From assembly GCA_937864175.1 (NCBI GenBank), contig CALMJH010000074.1, positions 1 to 61,114 of the forward strand: DNA of 61,114 nt. Direction: 5' to 3'. This stretch comes from an uncultured Burkholderiales bacterium (GTDB lineage Bacteria > Pseudomonadota > Gammaproteobacteria > Burkholderiales > Burkholderiaceae_A). The notes below the pieces were generated by a model that was not told the DNA's origin, did not search any database, and worked only from the letters and a program-made list of their open reading frames with translations. A program made the translations under genes and the position numbers. Each line of letters starts with the position of its first letter. Positions within the stretch are counted from its first letter, which is position 1. Of this stretch, positions 17,870 to 26,821 are shown piece after piece.

Positions 17870-17910
17870 TCAGGCCAGTCGAGACACAAAAAAGGCAGGG
17901 ACCGGACGCT

Positions 17911-18015
17911 CTAGCGAATGAGAACGGCGATGACAAAGGCCAGCAGAAAGACGACGGCCATGGTCTTGAGCAGGGTGCGGGAGGATTGCTTGGTCTCTTC
18001 GTGGTGGTCGTGCAT
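17911..18015 (-). CDS. Small single-span membrane protein, 34 residues
   Basis: I do not recognise this gene. An ATG at 18015 opens a 34-codon frame ending in TAG at 17911. It encodes a His/Glu-rich N-terminus (MHDHHEETKQSS), a short basic stretch, and one hydrophobic segment of about 15 residues (AVVFLLAFVIAVL) closing in Ile-Arg. A GAAGGA ribosome-binding site lies about ten bases upstream. The order of charges suggests a short bitopic inner-membrane peptide. It fills the only space between terC and panC on the same strand. It could be a chance frame, but the ribosome-binding site and the clean membrane segment argue for a real small protein. Confidence 0.6.
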   Translation of the reverse strand: MHDHHEETKQSSRTLLKTMAVVFLLAFVIAVLIR

Positions 18016-18060
18016 GGCGTCTGTGTCCTTCAGTGGTCGGGAAGTCTAGAGGGCTAGAGC

Positions 18061-18765
18061 CTAAGCCGAGGAGGCTGGCTTTTCCATGCGCCAGGTCAAC
18101 CACTTGCCAATTGCAATCACCAGCACCACCCCCACCCAGGCCAGAACATGGCTGGGCAGGCCAATCGACGTCCAGAGGGGCACGGCCACGGGGTCGGTCT
18201 GAATCATTTCGCCGGCCAGATAGCCCAGGAGTCCCCCACCCGCCACAACGATCCAGGGGAAGCGCCGCATGAGGCTAAGAACGATCTTCGAGCCCCAGAC
18301 AACCAGGGGAATGGAGAGGGCCAGGCCAAAGATGAGCAGGCCGAAGTGGCCCTTGGCTGCACCCGCAACACCAATGACGTTGTCGAGCGACATGGCGAAG
18401 TCTGCAATGACGATGGTCTTGATGGCGGCCAGCAGCTTGTCCTTGGCCTCGATGTCGTGGCCTTCTTCGTCGTGCTGTGGCAGGACCAGCTTCACGCCGA
18501 TGTAGAGCAGCAAGACTCCCCCGATAATTTTAAGAAAGGGAATCTGCAGCAGACTAACCGCAAAGGCGGTCAGGACCACCCGCAGGACGATGGCGGCCGT
18601 CACACCCCAGAAGATGCCCTGCCGGCGCTGGTGCTCGGGCAGGTTGCGACAGGCCAGGGCAATCACAATGGAGTTGTCACCCGAGAGCAGCAGATCGATC
18701 CAGACGATCTGCAGCAGGGCAATCATGAAGGCTGCGGAGCCAAACTCCAGGCTGGTGGGTTCCAT
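18061..18765 (-). CDS. TerC family integral membrane protein
   Basis: This is a 234-residue polytopic inner-membrane protein of the TerC/YjbE family, with about seven hydrophobic segments. Typical stretches are IVWIDLLLSGDNSIVIALACRNL near the N-terminus and IVIADFAMSLDNVIGVAGAA in the middle; the membrane-embedded aspartates are the family hallmark. Members are linked to tellurite resistance and to manganese or calcium export, sometimes loading exported metalloproteins; the ion cannot be told from sequence. A His/Glu-rich cytoplasmic loop (LPQHDEEGHD) may bind metal. It lies 17 bases downstream of sucD. Confidence 0.9.
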   Translation of the reverse strand: MEPTSLEFGSAAFMIALLQIVWIDLLLSGDNSIVIALACRNLPEHQRRQGIFWGVTAAIVLRVVLTAFAVSLLQIPFLKIIGGVLLLYIGVKLVLPQHDEEGHDIEAKDKLLAAIKTIVIADFAMSLDNVIGVAGAAKGHFGLLIFGLALSIPLVVWGSKIVLSLMRRFPWIVVAGGGLLGYLAGEMIQTDPVAVPLWTSIGLPSHVLAWVGVVLVIAIGKWLTWRMEKPASSA

Positions 18766-18782
18766 GATGAGGTGGGGTCCGG

Positions 18783-19664
18783 TTAGAGAACGCTCTTGAG
18801 GAGCTTGCCCATCTCAGATGGGTTCTTGGTGGTGCGGATACCGCAGGCCTCCATGATGTCGAGCTTGGCCTGGGCGGTGTCATCGCCACCCGAAATAAGG
18901 GCGCCGGCATGGCCCATACGCTTGCCTGCGGGGGCCGTGACCCCTGCGATAAATCCAACGACGGGCTTTTTCATGTTGTCTTTGGCCCACCGCGCGGCAT
19001 TGACCTCGTCAGGGCCACCGATCTCGCCAATCATGATGACGGCATCGGTCTCGGGGTCATTGTTGAAGGCCTGCAGGACGTCGATGTGCTTGAGGCCATT
19101 GATGGGGTCGCCTCCAATGCCAACGGCCGAGGACTGGCCCAGACCGAGCTCGGTGAGTTGGCCAACGGCCTCGTAGGTCAGGGTGCCGGAGCGCGAGACC
19201 ACACCGATGCGGCCCTTGCGATGGATGTGTCCGGGCATGATGCCGATTTTGATTTCGTCGGGCGTGATCAGGCCGGGGCAGTTCGGCCCCAACAGCAGGG
19301 TCTTGCTGCCGGCGGCCTTCATCTTGTTGCGAACCACCATCATGTCGCGAACCGGAATGCCCTCGGTGATGCAGATGACCAGGTCGAGCTCGGCCTGCAC
19401 AGCCTCCCAGATGGCGTCCGCAGCACCAGCAGGCGGCACGTAGATGACCGAGACGGTCGCGCCCGTGGACTGCTTGGCGTCCTTGACCGAGGCGTAGATG
19501 GGAATGCCCTCGAAGTCCTCGCCGGCCTTTTTGGGATTGACGCCTGCCACGAAGCAGTTGGCGCCATTGGCGTAGTCACGGCACATGCGGGTATGAAACT
19601 GACCCGTCTTGCCGGTGATGCCCTGGGTGATGACTTTGGTGTCTTTGTTAATGAGGATAGACAT
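18783..19664 (-). CDS. sucD: Succinyl-CoA synthetase alpha subunit
   Basis: SucD, with SucC, converts succinyl-CoA to succinate with ATP or GTP formation in the citric acid cycle. The 293-residue protein has the CoA-binding N-terminus (TQGITGKTGQFHT) and the active-site histidine that is phosphorylated in KRMGHAGALISGG (H252). It begins 12 bases after sucC, as part of a two-gene operon. Start ATG 19664 matches the family. Confidence 0.97.
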   Translation of the reverse strand: MSILINKDTKVITQGITGKTGQFHTRMCRDYANGANCFVAGVNPKKAGEDFEGIPIYASVKDAKQSTGATVSVIYVPPAGAADAIWEAVQAELDLVICITEGIPVRDMMVVRNKMKAAGSKTLLLGPNCPGLITPDEIKIGIMPGHIHRKGRIGVVSRSGTLTYEAVGQLTELGLGQSSAVGIGGDPINGLKHIDVLQAFNNDPETDAVIMIGEIGGPDEVNAARWAKDNMKKPVVGFIAGVTAPAGKRMGHAGALISGGDDTAQAKLDIMEACGIRTTKNPSEMGKLLKSVL

Positions 19665-19676
19665 GGTCTTGACTCC

Positions 19677-20846
19677 TTAGCGCTGGCCAGCAGCTGCGGC
19701 CACCACACGCTCGGCCGCCTCGGCCATGGTGTTGGCAGAAATGATGGGCAGGCCGGACTCAGCCAGGATCTTCTTGCCCAAGTCTTCGTTGGTGCCCTTC
19801 ATGCGGACCACCAGCGGCACCTTCAGGCCCACCGCCCGAGAGGCCGCCACCACGCCCTCGGCAATGACGTCACAGCGCATGATGCCGCCGAAGATGTTGA
19901 CCAGAATGGCCTGGACCTTGGGATTGGAGAGCATGATCTTGAAGGCCTCGGTCACCTTCTCGGTGGTGGCGCCGCCACCCACATCGAGGAAGTTGGCCGG
20001 CTCGCCGCCAAAGAGCTTGATGGTGTCCATGGTAGCCATGGCCAGGCCCGCGCCATTGACCAGGCAGCCAATGTTGCCGTCGAGTTGAATGTAGGCGAGG
20101 TCGAACTTCGAGGCCTCGATCTCGGCCGGGTCTTCTTCGTCGAGATCACGCATCTCGAGAATTTCGGGATGACGGAAGAGGGCGTTGGAATCGAAGTTCC
20201 ACTTGGCGTCGAGGGCGATGACCTTGCCATCGCCGGTCAGGATGAGGGGGTTGATTTCGGCCAGGGCAGCATCGGTCTCCCAGAAGGCCTGGTAGAGGCC
20301 CTTGAGAACTGCGCGGGCCTGGGGCAATGAGGCGGCGGGCACGCCAATTTTAGTGGCCAGTGCATCGGCATCGGCATCGGTGAGACCCGTGGCAGGGTCG
20401 ACAAAGACCTTATGAATTTTTTCGGGGTGACTGGCAGCCACCTCTTCGATGTCCATGCCGCCCTCGGAGGAGCCCATGACACAGACCTTCTGGCTGACGC
20501 GGTCGGTGACCACGGCCACATAGAGTTCTTTGCGAATGTCAGCGCCTTCTTCAATGAGCAGGCGACGGACCTTCTGGCCCGCAGGGCCGGTCTGGTGGGT
20601 CACCAGCTGCATGCCCATGATTTGGTTGGCGTAGCTACGGACCTCGTCCAGAGACTTGGCCACCTTGACACCACCGCCCTTGCCTCGACCACCAGCATGG
20701 ATCTGGGCCTTGACGACCCAGACAGGGCCCCCAAGTTTTTCGGCTGCTGCCACCGCCTCTTCGACGTTGTGACAGGCATGACCCCGTGGCACTGCAACAT
20801 GGTAGCGGCGAAGAATCTCTTTGCCTTGATACTCGTGGATTTTCAT
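19677..20846 (-). CDS. sucC: Succinyl-CoA synthetase beta subunit
   Basis: SucC is the nucleotide-binding subunit of the citric acid cycle succinyl-CoA synthetase. The 389-residue protein opens [15 protein letters not shown], has the ATP-grasp glycine-rich segment [12 protein letters not shown], and carries the [13 protein letters not shown] and [15 protein letters not shown] stretches of the ligase domain. A good ribosome-binding site (AGGGAG) precedes ATG 20846, and a possible extended -10 element lies at 20874-20882. It is the first gene of the sucC-sucD pair. Confidence 0.97.
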   Translation of the reverse strand: MKIHEYQGKEILRRYHVAVPRGHACHNVEEAVAAAEKLGGPVWVVKAQIHAGGRGKGGGVKVAKSLDEVRSYANQIMGMQLVTHQTGPAGQKVRRLLIEEGADIRKELYVAVVTDRVSQKVCVMGSSEGGMDIEEVAASHPEKIHKVFVDPATGLTDADADALATKIGVPAASLPQARAVLKGLYQAFWETDAALAEINPLILTGDGKVIALDAKWNFDSNALFRHPEILEMRDLDEEDPAEIEASKFDLAYIQLDGNIGCLVNGAGLAMATMDTIKLFGGEPANFLDVGGGATTEKVTEAFKIMLSNPKVQAILVNIFGGIMRCDVIAEGVVAASRAVGLKVPLVVRMKGTNEDLGKKILAESGLPIISANTMAEAAERVVAAAAGQR

Positions 20847-20873
20847 GGTCTTGGCTCCCTGAGATGCTCGCGG

Positions 20874-20882
20874 ATCTTAGCA
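20874..20882 (-). promoter_or_regulatory. Possible extended -10 element upstream of sucC
   Basis: In the 85-base gap between recX and sucC the minus strand reads TGCTAAGAT, an extended -10 (TGn) plus a 4/6 -10 hexamer, about 28 bases upstream of the sucC ATG. No convincing -35 is found at 17 bases. Low-confidence prediction. Confidence 0.25.
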
Positions 20883-20931
20883 CGCAGGGACGCCCCAAAC
20901 CCCACCGGGGCATGCCGGTTGCAGGCTGTGT

Positions 20932-21414
20932 TTATTCGTCTGGCGGCATAAAGCCGGCCGCTTCTAGCCTGCGCAGGGTGTCAGGGGAAAAGCCTCGAGA
21001 GACCAGAAAGCGGAATTGCCGGGCTTTCTCGGACAGGCTGGTGGGTGCCTGGCCAAACCGTTTGAGCCAGACCGCATGGGCCCGCTGAAGCTCACTGCCA
21101 GATTCGGCCAGTGCGTGGTCTAAGGCCTGGTCGACCAGAGACCGGTCGAGCTGGTGTTGGCCCAGGGTCTGCTCGATGCGGGCCCGACCATACCGAGCTG
21201 CCAGCCGGCGGGCGGTTGCCTGGGCAAACCGCTCGTCGGAGAGAAAGCCTTTTTGAGTCAGCTCGTCGAGCAGCCCCGCAATGGCCTGTTCGTCGGGCTC
21301 ATGGGTGGCCAGCTTGCGGGCGAGTTCGGCCCGGCTGTAATCGCGCCGGGCCAGGGCTGCGATGGCCCGGGACTTGAGGCTGCGTTGGCCCCGGGTGTCG
21401 GAGGGGTCAGTCAA
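20932..21414 (-). CDS. recX: Regulatory protein RecX
   Basis: RecX is a small modulator that binds and caps RecA filaments. The 160-residue, helix-rich protein has the tandem three-helix repeats of the family ([56 protein letters not shown]). It overlaps the recA 3' end by eight bases and is therefore translated from the recA transcript. ATG 21414 is the likely start. Confidence 0.94.
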   Translation of the reverse strand: MTDPSDTRGQRSLKSRAIAALARRDYSRAELARKLATHEPDEQAIAGLLDELTQKGFLSDERFAQATARRLAARYGRARIEQTLGQHQLDRSLVDQALDHALAESGSELQRAHAVWLKRFGQAPTSLSEKARQFRFLVSRGFSPDTLRRLEAAGFMPPDE

Positions 21415-22474
21415 CGTCGGCGGTCTGGGTCATCGCTGTTGAAGAGGCCCCCGCGCCACGAATGGCCACGCCGAATTTTTCACGAATCTTGTTTTCGATC
21501 TCGAGTGAAATGGCGGGATTGGCCTTGAGAAAATCGCGGGCGTTGTCGCGGCCCTGGCCGATTCGGTCGCCGTTGTAGCTGTACCAGGCCCCGGACTTCT
21601 CGACGATGTCGTTTTCGGACCCGATGTCGATAATCTCGCCCTCGCGAGAAATGCCGCTGCCGTACATGATGTCGAAGCCAGCCTGTTTGAAGGGGGGGGC
21701 AACCTTGTTCTTGACCACCTTGACCTTGGTCTCGGAGCCCACGACCTCGTCGCCTTTTTTGAGCGAGCCCACCCGGCGGATGTCGAGGCGAACCGAGGAG
21801 TAGAACTTGAGGGCATTGCCGCCCGTGGTGGTCTCGGGGCTGCCAAACATGACGCCGATTTTCATGCGGATCTGGTTGATAAAGATGACCAGGGTGTTGG
21901 TGCGGTTGATGGTGCCGGTGAGTTTGCGCAGGGCCTGCGACATGAGCCGGGCCTGAAGGCCTGGCAATGAGTCGCCCATGTCGCCTTCGATTTCGGCCTT
22001 AGGTGTGAGGGCTGCAACCGAGTCCACCACGATGAGGTCGACCGAGCCGGAACGAACCAGTGCATCGACGATCTCGAGGGCCTGCTCGCCGGTGTCGGGC
22101 TGGGAGATCAGGAGGTCTTGGAGGCTCACGCCGAGCTTCTGGGCGTACTGGGTGTCGAGGGCATGTTCGGCGTCGACAAACGCACAGACCCCGCCGAGTT
22201 TTTGCATCTCGGCGATGACCTGAAGAGTGAGTGTGGTTTTGCCGGAGGACTCAGGGCCGTAGATTTCGACGACCCGACCACGCGGCAGGCCGCCAACCCC
22301 CAGGGCCATGTCGAGCCCGAGCGAGCCGGTGGAGACCACCTGGATGTCGGGGGCGACGTCGTTTTCGCCCATGCGCATGATGGAGCCCTTGCCGAACTGC
22401 TTTTCGATTTGGGCGATGGCCGCCGCAAGGGCTTTGGCTCGTTCGGATTTGGTTTTGTCGTTTGCGTCGCTCAT
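21407..22474 (-). CDS. recA: Recombinase RecA
   Basis: RecA forms filaments on single-stranded DNA, drives homologous recombination and activates LexA self-cleavage. The 355-residue protein is highly conserved: Walker [10 protein letters not shown] (from 73), the VDSVAAL Walker B region, loop L1 around [12 protein letters not shown] and L2 around [15 protein letters not shown]. The start ATG 22474 is preceded by AAAGGA at a seven-base spacing, and the promoter carries a near-consensus LexA box at 22506-22525. recX follows with an eight-base overlap. Confidence 0.99.
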   Translation of the reverse strand: MSDANDKTKSERAKALAAAIAQIEKQFGKGSIMRMGENDVAPDIQVVSTGSLGLDMALGVGGLPRGRVVEIYGPESSGKTTLTLQVIAEMQKLGGVCAFVDAEHALDTQYAQKLGVSLQDLLISQPDTGEQALEIVDALVRSGSVDLIVVDSVAALTPKAEIEGDMGDSLPGLQARLMSQALRKLTGTINRTNTLVIFINQIRMKIGVMFGSPETTTGGNALKFYSSVRLDIRRVGSLKKGDEVVGSETKVKVVKNKVAPPFKQAGFDIMYGSGISREGEIIDIGSENDIVEKSGAWYSYNGDRIGQGRDNARDFLKANPAISLEIENKIREKFGVAIRGAGASSTAMTQTADVD

Positions 22475-22501
22475 GTTGCATCCTTTGTAGAGGGTGTTAA
22501 A

Positions 22502-22530
22502 AATATACTGTATAAATGTTCAGTATTCAA
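22502..22530 (-). promoter_or_regulatory. recA sigma-70 promoter
   Basis: On the minus strand -35 TTGAAT (22530-22525) and -10 TATATT (22507-22502) are separated by exactly 17 bases. Transcription should start near 22495, giving a leader of about 20 bases with AAAGGA before the recA ATG. The LexA operator fills the spacer between the two hexamers. Confidence 0.75.
22506..22525 (-). promoter_or_regulatory. LexA-binding SOS box of recA
   Basis: The 20-base sequence TACTGTATAAATGTTCAGTA has CTGT and ACAG-like half sites (CTG and CAG at the conserved ten-base spacing) and matches the proteobacterial SOS consensus at about 17 of 20 positions. It sits between the -35 and -10 elements of recA, so LexA binding would block RNA polymerase. 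This is the classical arrangement for damage-inducible recA. Confidence 0.85.
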
Positions 22531-22575
22531 GGGGTTTTAGGACCCCGCACGCTAGGACCCCAGGCCATGGTCTGA

Positions 22576-23109
22576 CTATCGGCCTGACGAGCGAATCATC
22601 AAGCCGAACAAACCCGAGGCCGCCACCCTGGCGGCCTGGCGCTGAACCTGCCAGCGGTCCCCGGGCAGCCGCAGCCGGGCAACCAGGGCGGGCTGCCCCA
22701 CCAGCTGCCAGGCAAACCAGACCAGGCCAACGGGTTTTTCGGGGCTGCCCCCACCGGGGCCCGCAACGCCCGTAATGGCCACCCCTACCAGGCCCGCGGT
22801 CCCTGGCGCCAAGACTCCAGCCACCATGGCCCGGGCCACCGACTCGCTCACCGCGCCATGCTGAGCAAGAAGCTCGGGATTCACACCCAGCCAGCCCACC
22901 TTTCGGTCGTTGGCATACGACACCACCCCGCCCTCAAACCAGCGGCTTGAGCCCGACAGGCAGGTCAGCCAACTGGCGAGCAGCCCACCGGTGCAGGACT
23001 CGGCGGTGCGGACCCGAAGCGCGGCAGGAGACCTGGCAGCAGCCCAGGCCAGGGCCGTGGCGACCAGAAGCGGCTCCCGCAGGTCCTGGGTTCGTTGGTT
23101 TGGCCTCAC
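22576..23109 (-). CDS. pncC: Nicotinamide-nucleotide amidase (CinA C-terminal family)
   Basis: PncC deamidates nicotinamide mononucleotide to nicotinic acid mononucleotide in NAD recycling. The 177-residue protein consists of the CinA C-terminal domain alone: TAESCTGGLLASWL (35-48), GVVSYANDRK, VSESVARAMV and ITGVAGPGGGSPEKPVG. It lacks the N-terminal competence-damage domain of full-length CinA. The start ATG overlaps the pgpA stop by four bases, so it belongs to the upstream run thiL-pgpA-pncC. It is the last gene of the long minus-strand run that starts with tyrS. Confidence 0.93.
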   Translation of the reverse strand: MRPNQRTQDLREPLLVATALAWAAARSPAALRVRTAESCTGGLLASWLTCLSGSSRWFEGGVVSYANDRKVGWLGVNPELLAQHGAVSESVARAMVAGVLAPGTAGLVGVAITGVAGPGGGSPEKPVGLVWFAWQLVGQPALVARLRLPGDRWQVQRQAARVAASGLFGLMIRSSGR

Positions 23110-23663
23110 GAGACCAGCCTTGCGAAGACCGAGATCGAGAAGAGGGTCATGGCGGCGGCCAAGAGGTCGTCGGCCATGATGCCCAGACCCCCCTTGACCT
23201 TGGCATCGACCCAGCCAATGGGGGGTGGCTTGGCAATATCAAAAAACCGAAAGAGGACAAAGGCCAGGGCCTGCCACTGCCAGACAGACCAGCCCAGGGA
23301 CGTCATTAGAAAGGCTGGGTCGCCGGGGTTGGGCAAGATCAACAGGACCAACCAAAAGGCCACAATCTCGTCCCAGACGATGGCGCTGTGGTCCTCGACA
23401 CCCAGGGCCCGAGAGGTCCGCCCACAGACCCAGACGCCTGCCACCAGGCCCAGGCCCACCAAGATCCAGAGCAACCACTGCGGCCAGACCGCCGACATCA
23501 CCAGAAAAGTCAGCCAGGCCCAGAGGGTGCCAACCGTGCCGGGTCCCCGTCGGGCCAGACCACTGCCAAATCCAAAGGCAAAGACGTGGGCCGAATGCTG
23601 AAGCCAGATTTGTCGAGGCGTGACGGGGGGCGGGCTGGTGGAATTCACCAAGGCATCATCCAC
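23106..23663 (-). CDS. pgpA: Phosphatidylglycerophosphatase A
   Basis: PgpA dephosphorylates phosphatidylglycerophosphate to phosphatidylglycerol in the inner membrane. Conserved stretches are GPGTVGTLWAW, IVWDEIVAFW, FRFFDIAKPPPIGWVD and GGLGIMADD; four hydrophobic segments are visible. The start is uncertain: GTG 23663 overlaps the thiL stop by eight bases and gives 185 residues, GTG 23648 gives 180; both are near the usual length of about 170. The order thiL-pgpA-pncC is common in proteobacteria. Confidence 0.93.
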   Translation of the reverse strand: MDDALVNSTSPPPVTPRQIWLQHSAHVFAFGFGSGLARRGPGTVGTLWAWLTFLVMSAVWPQWLLWILVGLGLVAGVWVCGRTSRALGVEDHSAIVWDEIVAFWLVLLILPNPGDPAFLMTSLGWSVWQWQALAFVLFRFFDIAKPPPIGWVDAKVKGGLGIMADDLLAAAMTLFSISVFARLVS

Positions 23664-24759
23664 CAGAAACCTCTGCACGAAAATGGTCAAAGCCCCCGCT
23701 GGGGCACTGGTCTGTCGGCAGCGGCTGGTTATCTGGCCCCCACCAGACGAGCCGCGCCGAGGGCCCAGCCGCGGTGGCGGTGGCCGCGTCCGCACAGACC
23801 TCGCCGATACAGGTCAGCGGCAGTCCGAGGTCGGCTGACAAGGCCGCAAGCGCCGGCCCGGCCTGGGCGGGTGCAGAGAAGCAGAGCTCGTATTCGTCGC
23901 CACTGTCGGCCGCCTGGCGGCAGGCCTCGAGCAGGCCGGGCTCGCCTTGGTCCACTGCAGCCCGAATCGCAGGGCCCAGGCAGGCCTGCAAGGCGTCCAG
24001 GCGAACCTGCAGGACCAAGGACTGGCCAAGGCGACGGGCCGAGGCACGGCCCAGGTGAAGGAGCTCAGACGAGAGCCCGTCGGAGATGTCGATGGCTGCG
24101 TGGGCGAGGCCCCGCAGCCGCTCGCCAAGACCCAGACGTGGCACAGGCCAGCCCAGTCGCTGGTTGATCACCCGATGGCGAACCCCCCAGGCCCCATCCC
24201 CCAGATGCCCGGAGACCCAGAGCTGGTCACCCACCACCAGGCCATCGCGCCGCAGAGCATGGCCCACGGGGACGGTCCCCAAGACGGCCAGGCTGAAGGT
24301 CTCGGGCTGGTCATCGGGGAGCCCAACGGTATCGCCGCCCACCAGGGTACAGCCAGTCTCGTCCGCCAGACCGCGAAGCCCAGCGGCCAGCTCCACCAGC
24401 CAACGGGCCCGAGGGTCTTGTTCAGGGGCCGCGACGCGCGACCGACGAATCGCCATAGAGAGGGTATACGCCAGGGGCCGGGCACCCATGGCAGCCAGGT
24501 CAGAGAGGTTGACCGCTAGAAGCTTGTGGCCCAGCGAGCGGGGATCGACCTCGGGGAAGTAGTGACGGCCCTCCACCAGGAGGTCACTGGCAAAGACCAG
24601 CTGCTCACCGGCTGGCAGCGGCGCCAAGAGGGCTGCATCGTCTCCGATGCCCAGGGCAGCGGGATGCTGAAGTGCAGCCATACCGGGGGTTGCGGGCCCC
24701 GCCGTCTGCGGCTGACCAAACAGCCGCTCGATGAGGTCGAACTCAGGCCCGCAACTCAT
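23656..24759 (-). CDS. thiL: Thiamine-monophosphate kinase
   Basis: ThiL phosphorylates thiamine monophosphate to the active cofactor thiamine pyrophosphate. The 367-residue protein belongs to the AIR-synthetase-like fold, with GIGDDAALL (37-45), the metal-binding VNLSDLAAMGARP, LVGGDTVG and AIDISDGLSSEL. The start ATG 24759 ([14 protein letters not shown]) overlaps the nusB 3' end by 17 bases. A longer upstream reading exists, but it lies in nusB and lacks family similarity. The nusB-thiL-pgpA order is widely conserved. Confidence 0.96.
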   Translation of the reverse strand: MSCGPEFDLIERLFGQPQTAGPATPGMAALQHPAALGIGDDAALLAPLPAGEQLVFASDLLVEGRHYFPEVDPRSLGHKLLAVNLSDLAAMGARPLAYTLSMAIRRSRVAAPEQDPRARWLVELAAGLRGLADETGCTLVGGDTVGLPDDQPETFSLAVLGTVPVGHALRRDGLVVGDQLWVSGHLGDGAWGVRHRVINQRLGWPVPRLGLGERLRGLAHAAIDISDGLSSELLHLGRASARRLGQSLVLQVRLDALQACLGPAIRAAVDQGEPGLLEACRQAADSGDEYELCFSAPAQAGPALAALSADLGLPLTCIGEVCADAATATAAGPSARLVWWGPDNQPLPTDQCPSGGFDHFRAEVSGG

Positions 24760-25198
24760 CGGGCCGACACAGCGGTGCAAGCCGGTCCAACACGCCGTTG
24801 ATGTAGCGATGGCCCTCATTGCCCCCCAAGGCCTTGGCGAGTTCAACCGCCTCGTTGATGACGACGCGATACGGCACCTCGGGATGCTGAACCAGCTCAT
24901 AGCAGCCCAGCAGCAAAATGGCATGCTCGACGGGCGAGACCAGGCCCAGGTCGCGATCGAGTGCGGGCCTCATGCGTTGGCGCAGGTCTTCGGACTGGCG
25001 GACTACGCCATAAAAACAATCCTCGAAGTAGGTGCGGTCAGCCGATGCGTAGTCCTCGGACTCTCTTGCAAAGGCCTCGATGGCGCCGGGTTCTTCGGCG
25101 GAAAGCAGCCACTGGTAGGTGGACTGAACCGCCAAGAGCCTGGAAAGCCGCCTGGCCCCACGAGCCTTGGCATCTGGTCGGCCAGCCTTATCGGTCAT
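24743..25198 (-). CDS. nusB: Transcription antitermination protein NusB
   Basis: NusB, with NusE (S10), binds boxA RNA and supports antitermination of rRNA operons. The 151-residue, all-helical protein starts [20 protein letters not shown] and contains [30 protein letters not shown] and [18 protein letters not shown], the conserved C-terminal signature. ATG 25198 overlaps the ribH 3' end by 11 bases, and the 3' end overlaps thiL. The ribH-nusB-thiL linkage is typical. Confidence 0.96.
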   Translation of the reverse strand: MTDKAGRPDAKARGARRLSRLLAVQSTYQWLLSAEEPGAIEAFARESEDYASADRTYFEDCFYGVVRQSEDLRQRMRPALDRDLGLVSPVEHAILLLGCYELVQHPEVPYRVVINEAVELAKALGGNEGHRYINGVLDRLAPLCRPDELRA

Positions 25199-25676
25199 CT
25201 TCAGTTCCGCCCAGTTGGTCATCGATGGCAAACAAGAGGTTGGCCATCTCGATGGCGGCCATTGCACAGTCGCGGCCCTTGTCCTCTGCTCGCGCCATGG
25301 CCTGGGCCTCGTCTTCGGTGGTGAGAATGCCATTGGCCACCGGCAGGTGAAACTCCAGGCCGACTCTGGAGACGCCCTGACAAGACTCGTTGGAGACGAC
25401 CTCGAAGTGATAGGTCTCTCCCCGAATCACCGCGCCCAAAGCAATGAGGGCATCAAACCGTCCGGTCTCGGCCAGCTGGGCCAGGGCCAGAGGAATTTCC
25501 AGCGCACCAGGCACCGAGACGAGCGTGATGTCGGCGGCTGCCACGCCGTTGTCCACGAGGGTGGCTAGGCAGGCGGCCTCTTCCTGCTCGGTAATCTCGG
25601 CATTGAACCGGGCAGTGACCACACCAATGCGAAGGCCCTCGCCATTGAAGTCGGACTCGATTCGGTTGATTGTCAT
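25188..25676 (-). CDS. ribH: 6,7-dimethyl-8-ribityllumazine synthase
   Basis: RibH condenses the pyrimidine product of RibD with dihydroxybutanone phosphate, the next-to-last step in riboflavin synthesis. The 162-residue protein has [22 protein letters not shown] and [17 protein letters not shown], with the catalytic His in the last motif. It forms an icosahedral capsid or pentamers in the family. The ATG overlaps the ribBX stop by four bases. Confidence 0.97.
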   Translation of the reverse strand: MTINRIESDFNGEGLRIGVVTARFNAEITEQEEAACLATLVDNGVAAADITLVSVPGALEIPLALAQLAETGRFDALIALGAVIRGETYHFEVVSNESCQGVSRVGLEFHLPVANGILTTEDEAQAMARAEDKGRDCAMAAIEMANLLFAIDDQLGGTEDDR

Positions 25677-26821
25677 GCTGACTCTCCTGATTGCAGATAA
25701 CCGGTGACTTCAAGACCGAAGCCCATCATGCTGGGCATCTTCCGGGGCTGGGCAAGCAGCCGCATGCGTCCCACGCCGAGGTCTTTGAGAATGGCGGCCC
25801 CAAGGCCATAGTTGCGCAACGCCAGACTAGAGGCTGCGCCGTTCGAGCCCTGGACGGGCTGCGCAGCAGCCGTCTGCGAGCCCGTGAGTTGATCGAGCAG
25901 GACCTGGGCCTGACTGCCGCAGTTAAGAAAAACCAAGACACCGCAGCCGCGCTGGGCAATGGTCTGCATGGCCTTGGCCACAGGCCAGCTGTGCAGCGTC
26001 TGGTCAAGGCCCAGCAAGTCGAGCACGGTCAGCGGCTCATGCACGCGAACCAGGGTCTCGGTCTGTGGATTGGGTTGGCCCATGACCAGGGCCAGGTGGG
26101 CCTGACCCACCGCCTTGTCTTGGTAGGCCAGACAGCGCCAGCCCCGGTAGTGGTCTTGCAGCGGCCGCTCTACCAGCCGAGTCACCAGGCTCTCGTGGGC
26201 AGTGCGGTGGTGAATGAGGTCGGCGATGCTGCCGAGCTTCAGGCCATGGGTCTTGGCAAAGACGCGCAGGTCGGGCAGCCGGGCCATGCTGCCGTCTTCA
26301 TTGAGAATCTCGCAGATGACACCAGCGGGTCGACGGCCCGCCAGGGCGGCCAAATCGCAGCCCGCCTCGGTGTGGCCGGCCCGCGCCAAGACGCCTCCGG
26401 GCTGGGCCATCAGCGGAAAGATGTGGCCCGGCTGGACCAGGTCGTCGGCCCGGGCCCCATCGGCTACTGCCGTCGCAATGGTGTGGGCACGATCGGCCGC
26501 GCTGATACCCGTGGTGACCCCGGCAGCGGCCTCGATAGAGACCGTGAAGGCGGTGGTGTGGGTGGCCCGGTTGTCGAGGACCATGAGCGGTAGGTTGAGT
26601 TGCCGACAACGGTCTTGCGTCAGGGTGAGGCAGATGAGGCCTCGGCCATAGCGGGCCATGAAGTTGATGGCCTCTGGCGTGACTGCGTCGGCTGCCATCA
26701 CCAGGTCGCCCTCGTTCTCGCGGTCTTCGTCGTCGACCAGGACCACCATGCGGCCAGCCGCAATCTCGGCAATCAGGTCTTCGGTGGCATCAAGCCCGCT
26801 GGGTCGGCCGCTCTCAGGCAT
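25673..26821 (-). CDS. ribB: 3,4-dihydroxy-2-butanone-4-phosphate synthase with degenerate GTP cyclohydrolase II domain (RibBX type)
   Basis: The N-terminal half (about 1-210) is a full Rib[12 protein letters not shown] (30-40) and [11 protein letters not shown] (147-157) hold the catalytic acids and histidine. It makes dihydroxybutanone phosphate from ribulose-5-phosphate. The C-terminal half (about 211-382) aligns with GTP cyclohydrolase II, but the zinc-binding cysteine motif is gone: where RibA has an SLRCDCG-like stretch, this protein has [19 protein letters not shown]. It is therefore probably the RibBX variant known from proteobacteria, with no cyclohydrolase activity of its own, and a separate ribA is expected elsewhere. 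ATG 26821 overlaps the riboflavin synthase stop by eight bases. Confidence 0.92.
   Translation of the reverse strand: MPESGRPSGLDATEDLIAEIAAGRMVVLVDDEDRENEGDLVMAADAVTPEAINFMARYGRGLICLTLTQDRCRQLNLPLMVLDNRATHTTAFTVSIEAAAGVTTGISAADRAHTIATAVADGARADDLVQPGHIFPLMAQPGGVLARAGHTEAGCDLAALAGRRPAGVICEILNEDGSMARLPDLRVFAKTHGLKLGSIADLIHHRTAHESLVTRLVERPLQDHYRGWRCLAYQDKAVGQAHLALVMGQPNPQTETLVRVHEPLTVLDLLGLDQTLHSWPVAKAMQTIAQRGCGVLVFLNCGSQAQVLLDQLTGSQTAAAQPVQGSNGAASSLALRNYGLGAAILKDLGVGRMRLLAQPRKMPSMMGFGLEVTGYLQSGESA

Noticed and set aside
18909-20330. Long plus-strand open frame (473 codons) antisense to sucD and sucC
   Set aside because: It runs across two real genes and their junction, is rich in His/Gly/Asp as expected from reversed codons, and has no family similarity.
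20885-20931. Terminator after recX (GCCCCGGTGGGG followed by TTTG)
   Set aside because: The stem is four base pairs with a three-base loop and no real U tract; not convincing.
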